A stretch of 64,000 bases of DNA from Tranzscheliella williamsii. Its lineage: Eukaryota > Basidiomycota > Ustilaginomycetes > Ustilaginales > Ustilaginaceae. The notes beneath the pieces are model-generated. The model was not told the DNA's origin, did no database searches, and saw only the letters and a list, made by a program, of their open reading frames with translations. Positions within the stretch are counted from its first letter, which is position 1. Each line of letters starts with the position of its first letter. This document shows, piece by piece, positions 21,138-31,890 of the stretch. A program made the position numbers and the translations under genes. Where the stretch lies: NCBI GenBank assembly GCA_023212725.1, contig JALBYF010000030.1:149536-213535 (forward strand). Reading direction: 5' to 3'.

Positions 21138-21366
21138 GCAGTATATTGGCGTGCTAGCAGCATATCGGCGTGCTCGCAGTATATTGGCGTACTCGCAGTG
21201 TATTGGCGTACTCGCAGTATCTTACGTGCTCGCAGTATATTTAAGTGCTCGCAGTATATTTAAGTGCTCGCAGTATATTGGCGTGCTCGCAGTGTATTGG
21301 CCCGCAGTATAGTAAGTGCTCGCAGTACATTGGGGTGTTCGCAGTATACCGGGTGCTCGCAGTGTG
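21138..21366. repeat. 19-bp minisatellite, about 12.5 copies
   Basis: Tandem units of consensus GCAGTATATTGGCGTGCTC, 15-19 bp each, with substitutions and small deletions between copies (for example GCAGTATATTTAAGTGCTC twice in a row). It sits between the 3' ends of two convergent genes (stops at 21078 and 21425), so it probably lies in both 3' UTRs or in the terminator space. Confidence 0.9.
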
Positions 21367-21424
21367 CGGTCCCGAGCCACGCGCACGCTCTGCCACGGGG
21401 CTTTGGAAGGATGAATGTGCGGGG

Positions 21425-24400
21425 CTAGGGGGAGAGGGGGACTTGGTCTGTGAGGGACCAGGAGAAGCGGAGGCGGCTGCTGGGGTGGCGCGGGCGGGGG
21501 GCTGCGTCGTCCAAGCGCGGCGGGGAGGGCGAGGGGAGGGGGATAAAGTCGTTGGCGCGGTGCTTGCCCCAGCGCGGCTTGAGGGGCGCGGAGATCTTCT
21601 GCTTCTTGATCATGTCGAGTTCGAGCGAGAGCATGAGCAGGTGCGCCGAGTTGCTGAGCAGCCGCCAGCGCAGTGCCGGCAGCGGCGCCGACCCTGCCCG
21701 CCCCGCCCCCGTGCCCTCCATCGCGCCCTCGTCCGCGTCCTCCAGGACCTGGTCCGCTCGCGGCGGATACGACGGCCCCCGTCGGCATTCCTCCATGCCA
21801 GACAGCAGCAGCGGCTGCGGAGCCACCGCTCGCTGCCCCACAGACGACGCAACCACTTTCACCGCGCCGCGACGCCCCCGTGAGCCGCGCGGCGGCGAAG
21901 GGTCGTTGCTACTTGCGTTTCCACCATCTGCATCCGTAGCCTTGCCCTCGTTGGCTCGCGAGACGGCAACGGCAGCAGCGTAGGTCAGGTCGGGCGAAGA
22001 TCGGACGCTTCGAATCGGCGACGAAACGCCTAAACTCATGCCACTTCTTCTGCTGCTGTGGTCCCGGCCACTTGATGAAGCCGAGCTGCTTGAGCCCGAC
22101 GTCGATTGTCCGCCGCCGAACAGTCCGACCGCGCATTGCCGGCTCGAGCGCGTCGGAGAAGGATTGCGCCCATGGCGCAAACGGGTGTGCCGGCCCCGAG
22201 CGGGCGAAGGCGGTGGCCGCTCGTCTTCAGATTGCTTGCTCTCGTCCTCATCTGCTTCGTCAACTGCAAATGCCGAGAATCCATGCGGCACGGGCGCCTC
22301 CACCTTGGGTCGGGACGAGCGCGGGCCGGAGGATCGTCGACGATGTCGCCGCCGGACGACACGGAATCCCGCGGCCTCCGTCTCCGTGTCCGTCTCAGCA
22401 ACTTCCCCCGACCGTGCCTGTAGTGAAGGCGCGCGCGTCTCACGGTTACAGGACGAAATGTCCTCTTCCTTGCTGAACGTGGGTGAAGTGGGTGCAGACG
22501 CTATATCGGTGGGAGCAGGGCCATCTTCGAAACATTCGGCTCGGCTGCGCCTTCCGACCGCGCCTCGTTGGACTGGAATATCGATCCTAAGAGGCTTCTG
22601 TTCCCCCTCGATGTCAGAGGATGGAGGTGTGTACACGCTAGGCGATGTGTGCTGGACGGGCTCCAGCTGGACAGGCTGCTCACGTTTCCGAGGCGAGTGG
22701 CCTAGCCTGGAGGGCTGATGGTCAGAGCTAGTACGACGGTGGCCGTCGCCGGCCTTGCCTGAGCCTTGCGTTTCGCTGTGAGATGCAGAACGCGCCGGTG
22801 CAGGTCTGCTCCTGCTCCGACTCCGGAAAGTTTGCAGCTGAACGACAGAGGATAACTCGGTATCGGGGTCAATCGGCTGACCGAGCCCGGAAACATAGGC
22901 AGAGGGATCTCGATCGGCCTCAAGCGGCGAAGCGACACCTCGTCCTTTGCGCGCCAGAAGGACGCTCTTGGACATAGGGGCTTCCTTATCAGAGCTGCCT
23001 ACACTGTCGGTGCTGTTCTGACGTGACTCGAGCAGCGAAGGAGGCGGCGAAGGACTTGGCGATGGCGACGGTGGGCGACCCGTTCTCAGCGCCGCTTTAC
23101 GACGAGCTTCCACGTCTTCTTGCTCCAAAGCTGTCTTTGTCAGTGAGGCAAGGCTGAATATGTGTGCGAAATCGGCTTGCTGCTCGGCGTCAAGTTCTCG
23201 TCGGCCTGCATGTTGCTCAGACTTGGTAGGCACTCGATGCGAAGAGAGGCTCTCCTTTGCTTGACGGGCGGCTAAACCAGGCAGGAGGATGAGGTTGGGA
23301 AGCCTCGTCAGATTCCTCCAACTTGTCGAGAGGATACTCGAAGGGTCCTTCTCGCTATCTTCGTGTCCGTGCTGGTCGTGTAGGTCCAAGTCCGCAGATA
23401 GTTGGTGTACACGAGACAAAGAATGATCAGATCCTCTTGACCAGCTACGGAACTGGTTCTGAAGGCTGGCAAGGCGAGCCTGATAGCTGCCCACCGCCGG
23501 AGATGACGACGAAGATGGGGATGAAGGTGAGGCGTTGCAACCTTGCGCGTTCGTATGTACGTCATGGACCTCTTCATTGGCTTCAGAATCGCTCTCAAAA
23601 TCACCGATGATCCAGGACGCTTTGCTCTTTCTCTTCAGTGATGATTTCCTGTTCAACTTGCGACCATCTTGTGCTGCTCTTATGGACTCCTCAGGGTAGT
23701 ACTCCACCTGGTCGACCTGGATCAGATCCTCAATGCTGGGGGTGGCCGGTCCTAGGAGGGGGTCAGAATGCGAAGCCACCGGGCTGGCGATGATGGCCTT
23801 GAGAGGAGCGAAACCGGGTGGGCTACGTTGAGCATAAGTGGTGGAAGGCCTGGATGTGGATGGGGATGGTGCGCTGCTTGCTTCGGTCAATGAAGGGGCA
23901 TGGCCTTGACTGGAAGAGACGCCCGTGGAAGCGTGCCTCGAGTCTCGACTCCTTCTACGACCCCCCTGCTTGATTGGTATGGCGGCAGTGTCACCGTCAC
24001 CCGAGACGAAATCAAAGTCGCAGCTACTGCTGCAGCTGGAAGCACTGGAAGCTTCGAGCTCCGAAGTGATGCTCACAGCGGACGGTCGACGTTGGCGGCG
24101 TGGCGCGAGCAAACCGTCTGCCGTGATTTCAACATGGACAACGTCTTCGGGTGCAGGGCCAGCGTTGCGCTCTTTAAGCAAGATGCGAAGGCCTCTGCGA
24201 CGGTCCCGTTCGACGTTTGACCACCTCCTAGAGCGTCGCCGCCGTGGCTCTGCCCGTGTTCGAGGGTCCACTTCGTCACAGGAAGATAGCTGAGACGCGT
24301 CGTCGTCATCGGAAGGAAACAGGGCTTCTTCCCTAGGGACAGAGTTTGGACGGCTCAGTGCAAGTGTGCGACATTCGCCTGAAAGAGTATGGATCGATTT

Positions 24401-25132
24401 GCGACTAGGGTTTGGCGGAATACTGTCGTTGTCGCTGGCTTCCTCGCCACCGCTTCCACTGGCGCTGGCTCCACTGAGTACACTGGCGCTAGCTCCCCTT
24501 CTGTCCCACCTACGACTGGGGCTGACGTTGATGCTGCGTCCTCGACTCGCTTTGTAGAGCGAGGGAAGGGCAGCGGAAGTGGCGGCGGCAAGACGGCTTT
24601 GTGGAGACAAGACCGAGGCAGCCACAATCACGGGACTTCGCATCACGGACATGTCCTGTGATGCTGTCGCCGTGGTGGCAGTGGATACTGCCGAGATACG
24701 TAAGGGCACAGGTGCCAGAGAGCGCGAAGCGGTCCTCCCGATACGTCGCTCTTGCCTGGTAGGGCGTGCTGTTGGCGCCGGATGTTCTGCTGAGCCTTCC
24801 TCATGGTGCGTAGGGTCTGGCCCTGGGTTCGAAGCAAGGTCGGGTTTTGGTGCAGATGGGCAGGCCACAGCGCTCAGAGGACGATCGTATCGGTACTGAG
24901 GCGAGAGACGCAAGCGCTCGAGATCAGCAGTGAGTTTACTAGAGTGCTTGGCTCTGCTTGAGAGGTGTTCATCGCTAGCCCTCTGTTTCCCCTTTGCGAG
25001 ATAGGTGTGGCTGTGATAGGGGCCTATAGGAGAAGGGCAACTCGTCCCCAGCGACGATGCTCTGGGCAGCTCTACGGCCGTCTGAACAACGGAAGCGGAG
25101 CTGTTGGCGATATAAGAGGAAGAAGGATCCAT
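21425..25132 (-). CDS. Large Ser/Pro-rich disordered protein of unknown function
   Basis: A single 1235-residue frame starting at ATG 25132 (MDPSSSYIANSS); an in-frame ATG 37 codons earlier is possible. No catalytic domain is recognised. The protein is rich in Ser, Arg, Pro and acidic runs (SDDDDASQLSS, RRRRSRRWS) with many potential phosphorylation sites. One stretch near the C-terminus (about residues 1165-1200), LSLELDMIKKQKISAPLKPRW, stands out as an ordered amphipathic segment and is the part most likely to be conserved. The layout (long disorder, short C-terminal ordered motif) would suit a regulatory or scaffold protein, but I cannot name it. Confidence 0.7.
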   Translation of the reverse strand: MDPSSSYIANSSASVVQTAVELPRASSLGTSCPSPIGPYHSHTYLAKGKQRASDEHLSSRAKHSSKLTADLERLRLSPQYRYDRPLSAVACPSAPKPDLASNPGPDPTHHEEGSAEHPAPTARPTRQERRIGRTASRSLAPVPLRISAVSTATTATASQDMSVMRSPVIVAASVLSPQSRLAAATSAALPSLYKASRGRSINVSPSRRWDRRGASASVLSGASASGSGGEEASDNDSIPPNPSRKSIHTLSGECRTLALSRPNSVPREEALFPSDDDDASQLSSCDEVDPRTRAEPRRRRSRRWSNVERDRRRGLRILLKERNAGPAPEDVVHVEITADGLLAPRRQRRPSAVSITSELEASSASSCSSSCDFDFVSGDGDTAAIPIKQGGRRRSRDSRHASTGVSSSQGHAPSLTEASSAPSPSTSRPSTTYAQRSPPGFAPLKAIIASPVASHSDPLLGPATPSIEDLIQVDQVEYYPEESIRAAQDGRKLNRKSSLKRKSKASWIIGDFESDSEANEEVHDVHTNAQGCNASPSSPSSSSSPAVGSYQARLASLQNQFRSWSRGSDHSLSRVHQLSADLDLHDQHGHEDSEKDPSSILSTSWRNLTRLPNLILLPGLAARQAKESLSSHRVPTKSEQHAGRRELDAEQQADFAHIFSLASLTKTALEQEDVEARRKAALRTGRPPSPSPSPSPPPSLLESRQNSTDSVGSSDKEAPMSKSVLLARKGRGVASPLEADRDPSAYVSGLGQPIDPDTELSSVVQLQTFRSRSRSRPAPARSASHSETQGSGKAGDGHRRTSSDHQPSRLGHSPRKREQPVQLEPVQHTSPSVYTPPSSDIEGEQKPLRIDIPVQRGAVGRRSRAECFEDGPAPTDIASAPTSPTFSKEEDISSCNRETRAPSLQARSGEVAETDTETEAAGFRVVRRRHRRRSSGPRSSRPKVEAPVPHGFSAFAVDEADEDESKQSEDERPPPSPARGRHTRLRHGRNPSPTRSSRQCAVGLFGGGQSTSGSSSSASSSGRDHSSRRSGMSLGVSSPIRSVRSSPDLTYAAAVAVSRANEGKATDADGGNASSNDPSPPRGSRGRRGAVKVVASSVGQRAVAPQPLLLSGMEECRRGPSYPPRADQVLEDADEGAMEGTGAGRAGSAPLPALRWRLLSNSAHLLMLSLELDMIKKQKISAPLKPRWGKHRANDFIPLPSPSPPRLDDAAPRPRHPSSRLRFSWSLTDQVPLSP

Positions 25133-26464
25133 AATCACGGCAAAGAGCAGCCGCGACTCGCTGCACCGCTCTAGAAGCTTGCGAGCAATGACGAATGAAA
25201 CATGGACCGGAGCACGCAGGGATAGATGGAGCGCTAGCCTCACCCCACAGCTGAGCGTGTCCTGCTACGACGATGTTGCTGAAAAGGGACGCAGAGCAGT
25301 GCGGCTGTGCGGCTGTGCGGGCGTGATGGGAGATGGAAAGTGGGTCGACAGGGTCAAGAGCAGCGACAGACCTAATGAAATCCACCCGGCTTTGGCTGTA
25401 TACGTCGCGCTGTTCGAGTGTCGTGACGTGTAGTGCTGGATGTGATGTCAAGGCAGATCGTGTGGTGGGCAGGCCAAGTGACTCGCGATGAGCAGTGTGA
25501 TAGAATCCAGTCGGAACCTGTGACTGTGAAAGTAATTGTGATTGTGTAGGGGAGAGTTCCCATCCACGGCCTGGCGGGAGTGACTAGCCAGAGGGTCACT
25601 CACGATGTGAATGATAGGAATACTCGTTAGGCCAAAGCGGCGCGACCATTCCGAATTTGAATTGTCCGCGCTCAGATAATTAATTCCCTTCGGTTGAACC
25701 CGTCTGGGAAGCGTTGCAATCCACGCAATTTCAGTGGCTGGCAGCGCTCCTTTTCCCCCAACTTTCCCACTCCCTCCGCCCATGCCCCGAATCTAATTTC
25801 TAAGCCTGATCCTAAACTCAGACAACGTTTGAACTTCATCAACTCAGACAACCTTTGAATTTCATTCAACCAAGCCAACCCTTGGCTCTCATAAACTCAG
25901 ACAACAGCTTTGAATTTCGTAAACTTCCGCCCATGCATGGCGCTGCAGCTTGCATTGATCTTGTGCTGATTTCAACGCAAGGTTGGCCGTGTTTGTGCAG
26001 TGGCAGCTGCGAACTGCAACCAGCTGGATGTGCATAGCGGTTACGGCGAAGCATTTCCTCACCGCTCATCGGCAACAGCGGTCACACGGCAGGCTCTCTC
26101 AATCCTGAGTGAGAAGGCCTAGCAACTTCATGCCGGCGCGAGCCGTTTGGATGAAGAGCATAAATTATGGCGGTGGAAACCTCGCAGCGTAAATCAACTC
26201 GAGGTGTGGCTTCATGAGGCGGGTGAGTGAGTGCTTCGCCGATGAATGCATGAGGCCGATGGGGGCGGATCGAGCTTGACTCTTGCTCTGAGCGGGATCG
26301 AGCGTTGGCTTGGCTTCAGCCAATTGGCGATACCGCCGTCCTGTCTTCGCCCTGCCATCCGCCTCTCATGCTTCGCAAACACGATGCGAGCGCACTCCTC
26401 GTCAACACCTAGACCTCAGCGCTGTGACATTGTGGTGGGTCATGAATGAGATAGATGCAAGCGA
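25133..26464. other. 1.3-kb intergenic region
   Basis: Upstream of the disordered-protein gene and downstream of the MFS gene. The left part (25133-25500) is GC-rich promoter-like DNA, the right part is more AT-rich and contains a three-copy repeat (25813-25922). Small frames have no domains. Confidence 0.4.
25813..25922. repeat. Three imperfect copies of a ~27-bp repeat
   Basis: Copies near 25813-25840, 25841-25866 and 25892-25922 share AACTCAGACAAC, then TTTGAA and TTC. The first two are tandem; the third follows after 25 bp. Confidence 0.75.
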
Positions 26465-28243
26465 CTAGGCAGCAGTGGTGGGAACTTCGCCGCTACTGGT
26501 CTCCTCGGAAGTGGAAAGGACGGGCGAGGGAGCACGCGATGGGTTGCGCGATGCGAGTCGCGACGCAGCGCGGCTTGCGTTGCGAGAGGCGGCGTTTTGC
26601 GAGGTGTAGTAGGAGTTCTTGCGCGAACCGAGGCCACCGTTGGGACGCTTCTCTGCCATCGGCGGCATCATGGCAGCGTTCCGCTGTAGCGATAGGTGTT
26701 GTGCGAATGGCGACCTCTTTCGCAGCACTGGTCCCTTCCAGTAGATGATATAGACTGCGCTTACCAACACCACGGAAATGCAGAACAGGATGGTCGACGC
26801 ATATTCCAGATTACGGCCAGAGGACCGACCGATGTTCTCGTAAAAGGGCGTGGCGGGTACCGTGAGGACACCAGCAAGGAAATCGCGCGCCCATCCATTC
26901 CCTCCGGTTGCTGAGGCACTATAGGGACCGTAGGCTGAAATCATAAAGTCGACTGTGGTCATGTAGATGGTCCAGTTCGCGATGGCTATGAGCGTGCTGA
27001 AGACCATGGTGCCAATCCAGTGGACCGGAGGGCCAACCGAGGTCCACGCAAATCCAATCAGACCGATCGGTAAGCAAGGTGCCGTGTAGAGAAGCCACCA
27101 GAGGCGCGACTCGAACTGCGCATGCTCGGAATCGGGATGAAGCGCCCTCTCCTTCTTGTTACGGCGGATGACGGGAAACATACTGAGGTAGGCAATCGTA
27201 TAACCAACCAGAAGCGGCAGGAAGGAAAGGCCGACAGCAATAGTACTGAACTCCCACTGAGCATAGACCAGTGAAAAGGATTGCAAAAACATAAAGATCA
27301 ACGCATCGCTAAAGCCGGAAAGGAGCGACAGCGTGAGAACGATTGGCTCGGTGAGGAACATCTGGAATGGGCGAACCCAAGTGACGAGGATTTCTTTGGC
27401 CGAGAAACGTTCGCGGAAGGTCCTTAGCTCGTTGGGTCCATAGATGTTGGGGTTTTTCCCACTCTTGCGCCACTTTTTGGCGATACGGTCCATCATGATG
27501 GTCGTCCGAGTCTCGGGCACCAACAGAAGATGAGCAAGTTGGACGGCCCCGCCAAAAATGAGCTGGATCCAGATGTTCCAGCGCCAATTGAGGAAGTTTT
27601 CGACAAAGCCGCCAACGACGGGACCAAGGACAGATCCGCCAACGGAAGAGAAGACAATATAGGCCACCGCGTATTGCTGCTCATCGGCGTCCCACATGTC
27701 GGCCACCATACCCAGAGTGACACTACCGCCAGCCGAGGAGAGGCCGCCTAGGAAACGGCCAACCATGATGCTGGCAAAGTTGGGCGCAAGGGCGACAGGA
27801 AGCTGCCAGATATTGACGAGAAATAAACTGAGCTGCAGGACGGGCTTGCGCCCCAGCTCTTCCGACCATGGCGCCCAAAGCTCGCATCCAAAGGCGTAGG
27901 CGACGAGGAAGATCATGGCGCCGCAACGGGCAGCTTGGGCACTGACATTGAACTCTTCGGAAATGCCACTGATGGCGTTCGAGTAGAGACTGGTGTTGAA
28001 GTTCATCGACACCTGAACGAGGAAGATGACGGTGAGAATGGTCCACTTCTTGAATGAGGAGAAGCTGTAGCCCAGCTCGTCAAAGCAGTCGTCTTCGGTG
28101 ATCTCGACCTTGCCATCGGAACGCATGCGCGTCAGCGTCTTGTCGAGCTTCTCAGCATTGAAGTGAGCGCGATTGCCGGCATCCGGCTCGGCCGTTGTGG
28201 GCAGCGTCGCTGGCGCTGGGGCGCTGGAATTCTTTTCCTCCAT
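26465..28243 (-). CDS. MFS transporter, DHA1 drug:H+ / polyamine-type
   Basis: 592 residues in one exon from ATG 28243. Twelve hydrophobic segments are visible after a 90-residue polar N-terminus. MFS motif A-like WAPWSEELGRKPVL lies at the TM2-TM3 loop (about residue 136), followed by GRFLGGLSSAGGSVTLGMVADMW and, in TM5, GSVLGPVVGGFV, the motif C of 12-TM drug/H+ antiporters. The pattern resembles fungal polyamine or multidrug transporters of the DHA1 family. The C-terminal 60 residues are basic and Ser-rich with a repeated SRNASRAASR pattern, a likely phosphorylated tail. Substrate is not deducible. Confidence 0.85.
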   Translation of the reverse strand: MEEKNSSAPAPATLPTTAEPDAGNRAHFNAEKLDKTLTRMRSDGKVEITEDDCFDELGYSFSSFKKWTILTVIFLVQVSMNFNTSLYSNAISGISEEFNVSAQAARCGAMIFLVAYAFGCELWAPWSEELGRKPVLQLSLFLVNIWQLPVALAPNFASIMVGRFLGGLSSAGGSVTLGMVADMWDADEQQYAVAYIVFSSVGGSVLGPVVGGFVENFLNWRWNIWIQLIFGGAVQLAHLLLVPETRTTIMMDRIAKKWRKSGKNPNIYGPNELRTFRERFSAKEILVTWVRPFQMFLTEPIVLTLSLLSGFSDALIFMFLQSFSLVYAQWEFSTIAVGLSFLPLLVGYTIAYLSMFPVIRRNKKERALHPDSEHAQFESRLWWLLYTAPCLPIGLIGFAWTSVGPPVHWIGTMVFSTLIAIANWTIYMTTVDFMISAYGPYSASATGGNGWARDFLAGVLTVPATPFYENIGRSSGRNLEYASTILFCISVVLVSAVYIIYWKGPVLRKRSPFAQHLSLQRNAAMMPPMAEKRPNGGLGSRKNSYYTSQNAASRNASRAASRLASRNPSRAPSPVLSTSEETSSGEVPTTAA

Positions 28244-30156
28244 GGTTGTGTGTAGGCAAAGCTGGTGGGGGGTGAAGGGCGGGGACAATCATGCGATCTT
28301 CGGTTCTATAGTGTAGATATAGGGTCAGCGAAAATTCCAGCCGCAGACCTTTTGCGGGGGGCGGACAGAGGCTTGTGTTGGTGTTTTCCACGGCGGGCGA
28401 TGCATTGCTGACCGTAGTCTCGCTGCCGCACGCTTCGAATGACGTGTGCTGCCGCCGACCTGCGGGTTTTGGTCGCCCAACCGAAGGGCGGTCGGCAGCG
28501 AGCAGTGAAAGCGGCGGCGTTCTTATTTGCCGGACCGGGGGCTTTTCTGCACTTGCTCGATCGAGCATCCTCAACTAGAGCGGCGAGCTAGTTCGCCCAC
28601 AACGTTGCGAGCTGTAATGGAAGGCTTCTGGAACTGCATCTGAATTGTATTCCAACCGAGACGTCCGCGGAGAATTCACTCACACCGTTACTGATTCGTC
28701 GCTGCCGCCAAGAATGACGTCAGCCCGCGTTCGTCTTCCCAATCCTTATGGCTGTAACGCGCAACTTAGGACATGGGCATAGCTCTTCCCCCACGCTCGC
28801 TACACATCTAGAAGCACAATCGTGAATCCTTTGCGTGGTAATTCAGCTCTTGGATCGACGCCGAGGGTCGAGCGGGCCGAGTAATTCTGGACCAGGTCAT
28901 GTGTGCTTGGACAGGGTCATGTGTGCTGTTCGGTTCGCAGATTGCAGGCCAAAAGCCAGAGGGCCGAAACAAGCTGTGTCGACTTCCACGCGGCGCCATG
29001 TCACTCAAGGAACGCGAGCGTCAAGTCTCCATCTGTGGTCTCAACAGGATGGACAAGAAAGCGCACCCCGCGGACGAGCTTCGAAAGGGTACCATGACCA
29101 GCTGCGCCGATATCAACCACATTCGCGACCTTCCTCCCCAAAGTTCTCAGGACTTTCGGCTCCGCTGGGGCTCACCCATCAGCGTCCTGATCGTTGCCGT
29201 CGTGAATCAAACTGACTTTTAATGATGCCGAGATGCGAGGCAAGCTTGTCGGATATACAAACGCCTGCAGCAGGCGCTTCTCCGCCCGGATCCGACCAGT
29301 CGCATACCTTTGGTGCCAGCTGGTCTTGTACGCCACCTCAAGACCTGAGGAAACCGCCTCAGTGTCGTGTGTGTGTCGTGTATCAGTGATGGCACAATCT
29401 TGAATGTATGCCAGGACAGGCTGAAGCTGCTATCTGTTTCGCCGGCCAGCAATATCGGCCAAGCAACATCTCTACATATATCAAGCTCATCTTTCCATTC
29501 GTAGCGGCATAGCGCTTGACCACCAACACTCACACGCAATGTTGCTCGAATCGAAACCTATGGGGCCCCGCTTCTATACAAAGGATCTGCTAACAAGATG
29601 GTTCACAGCAGTGGGTGGACGACGCAGTCCAATCCTATACCGAAGGTGGCCTGCCGCTGCGGTCGATGCTTGTGCCCTCCGGCGTGATTTCGTCCTTTCT
29701 GGCCCATGCTAGGCCCGACGCAATCATGAATCCTTGGTTGCGAATGTCACTGTTTTCCGGCCCGAGTCAATATAGACTAGCAGTTGCTTTTTGGCACCGA
29801 CAGGGTCCCCATACGATGGCTTGTGCGTTGTCGATCGAAGCTTGCATGGCTCTGCGAGCCACCGTGCATCTTGGTTTGGCGCTTCACAACCGTATCCGCA
29901 ACAGCGATGCTAGCAATACCAGAGATGCTGATGATCTGTGCACTGCCCTTGCGCGTCGCCCCCAACCGCCTTTAAGCTCAATATAGCGCGAAACGACCCA
30001 ACACTCTAAGCTCTTGCACACTGCGCTTGATCCGTGCTGCAGATGGCGAGGATGAATGGGAAAGTGGCTGTGCGTTTCATTTGGCATTCGTGCTAAACTA
30101 TCCTCGCCGTGCGCTCGTGCCGACAGTATACATCGATCCACCCATCAGAAGCAGTG
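28244..30156. other. 1.9-kb intergenic region before THI5
   Basis: Between the MFS start (28243, leftward) and the THI5 promoter. A TATATC-like element about 75 bp upstream of the MFS start (near 28314) may be its TATA box. Frames in 28800-30000 are short, overlap on both strands and show no domain; none has a convincing start and splice pattern. I see no RNA gene. A partial resemblance to a TPP aptamer near 30027-30055 was rejected. Confidence 0.4.
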
Positions 30157-30158
30157 CT

Positions 30159-30164
30159 TATAAG
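30159..30164 (+). promoter_or_regulatory. TATA box of THI5/NMT1
   Basis: TATAAG lies 77 bp before the ATG at 30241, the spacing seen at other TATA genes in this window. THI5/NMT1 genes are strongly thiamine-repressed in fungi, which suits a TATA-type promoter. Confidence 0.5.
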
Positions 30165-30240
30165 GAAGCAGCAGGGCACCACTGCAGCTTGGCACCCTGC
30201 AATCACTCGACAAGCAGAATAACGCGAATAAGCTAACAAA

Positions 30241-31654
30241 ATGAGCCAGAAGATTACCTTCTTGACCAACTGGCAGGCGGTGCCCTACCACCTCCCCGTA
30301 TACCGCGCTCAGTCCAAGGTAGATGTTCCGTGGTTGTGCATCGGCTTTCCAACTGGCTGCTAACCGTTGAATCGGCTTACCAACAGGGCTATTTCGCAGC
30401 TGAAGGTATCAAGGTTGCCATTCTCGAGCCGAACGACCCCAGCGATGTCGTAAGTACCAGCTCGGTACGATGTTGTTGCGAGCGGTAAGGTCTAAACTGG
30501 CGTGCCCTCCCACTGCAGACCGAGGTTATCGGCACAGGCAAGGCCGACCTGGGCTTGAAGGCCATGATCCACACGCTGGCCGCGAAAGGCATGCGAGGCT
30601 ACCCGGTCACCTCGATCGGCACTCTGATGGACGAGCCTGCCACCGGCATCGTCTATCTCGAAGGCTCGGGCATCACCACCGACTTTCAAAGCCTCCGAGG
30701 CAAAAAGATTGGCTATGTGGGAGAATTCGGCAAGATCCAGATCGATGAGTGAGTCGTGCGCAATTCGCTGCGCCCTGGGCGGGGGACTGTCGCACTGACA
30801 TTGGGCTTGCTTTTACAGGCTTACGAACCACTTTGGCATGAGCCCCTCGGACTACACTGCTGTGCGCGTCGGCATGAATGCCACTGAAGCCATCCTCGAT
30901 GGCCGCGTTGACGCCGCTATCGGGCTGGAAAACGTTCAAATGGTCAGTAGACGCAAGGCGACGGGAATCTTCAGAGTTGAGTAAGCGTGTTGAGCGTATC
31001 TGACGGTTATAAGCAACGACTTCTCAACAGGTCGAGCTCGAGGTGTGGTGCCAAGAACAGGGCCGGCCGACGTCGGACGTCAAAATGCTGCGTATTGACG
31101 AACTGGCACAGCTTGGCTGCTGCTGCTTCTGCTCCATCCTCTACATTGGCAACGATGCATTCATCCAGAGCAACCGCGAGTCGGTCAAGGCCTTCATGCG
31201 GGCTGTTAAGCGCGCTGCCGACGACCTGTTTGCCGACCCCAAACAGGCTTGGCAGGACTTCACCAAATCCAAGAAGAGTATGAACACGCCCACCAACGCC
31301 CGCATCTTCGAACGGTCGTTCGCTTACATGTCACGAGACTGCGCTAATGGTGAGTGCCGAAGCAACACAGCTAGCATGGAAAGACGAACATGCTTACTGA
31401 CAGTGCTTGGTCGACTAGTGCCTCGCGACTGGACCAAGGTGACCAACTACTGCAAGAGGCTTGGCATTATCGACGGCAGCTTTGAGCCCAACATGACCAA
31501 CGGCTATCTCAGCTGGGCCGTCGATGCGCAGGACAACGTGGATCCGGATGCGAAGCAGAAAGAGATCGCGGCGTACCAGCAGCAGCGTGCCCACCAGCTC
31601 CTCTCCTCCGCTGGCGCCTGCGCTCTTCCCGCTTTCGGCATCAAGGCGGCCTGA
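30241..31654 (+). CDS. THI5: HMP-P synthase (thiamine pyrimidine synthase), THI5/NMT1 family
   Basis: Six exons: 30241-30318, 30387-30449, 30519-30748, 30819-30942, 31031-31349 and 31419-31654, giving 349 residues with every junction in frame. The start [21 protein letters not shown] is typical. The active-site His sits in [11 protein letters not shown] (about residue 63), and the conserved Cys cluster [14 protein letters not shown] lies at about residues 188-201. THI5 enzymes make 4-amino-5-hydroxymethyl-2-methylpyrimidine phosphate from PLP and a histidine of the protein itself, a single-turnover reaction. The C-terminus runs to FGIKAA, close to yeast length (340). It is the most intron-rich gene of the left block. 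Confidence 0.93.
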
Positions 31655-31890
31655 TGTGTCCCACTCCTGAGAAGCGACACCGCGCAACCTCGATACGAAG
31701 TAACCGAATGACAAGAAGCAACGAAGCTGCCAAACCAATTGGAAGTGAGTGATCGTCGCTAGACGGAGCGGTGCCCTTCTTGAGCGTATCACACTGAATG
31801 GGAGCGAATGGGTGCTGCTGGTAGAAATACAATGGAAAGAGCGCAGCGTGGCGTGCAGGGAGAGGGCGACAAGACGTTGGCGGCGCGAGA

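Noticed and set aside
29219..29539. Leftward frame with DVAWPILLAGETD, reminiscent of fungal transcription factor C-termini
   Set aside because: Only one short motif, no neighbouring domain sequence or start, and frames on both strands overlap it.
30020..30060. TPP riboswitch upstream of THI5
   Set aside because: CTTGATC...GGCGAGGATGA resembles the 3' half of a TPP aptamer, but the invariant CTGAGA half is absent in the preceding 400 bases and the hairpin between the parts pairs poorly.
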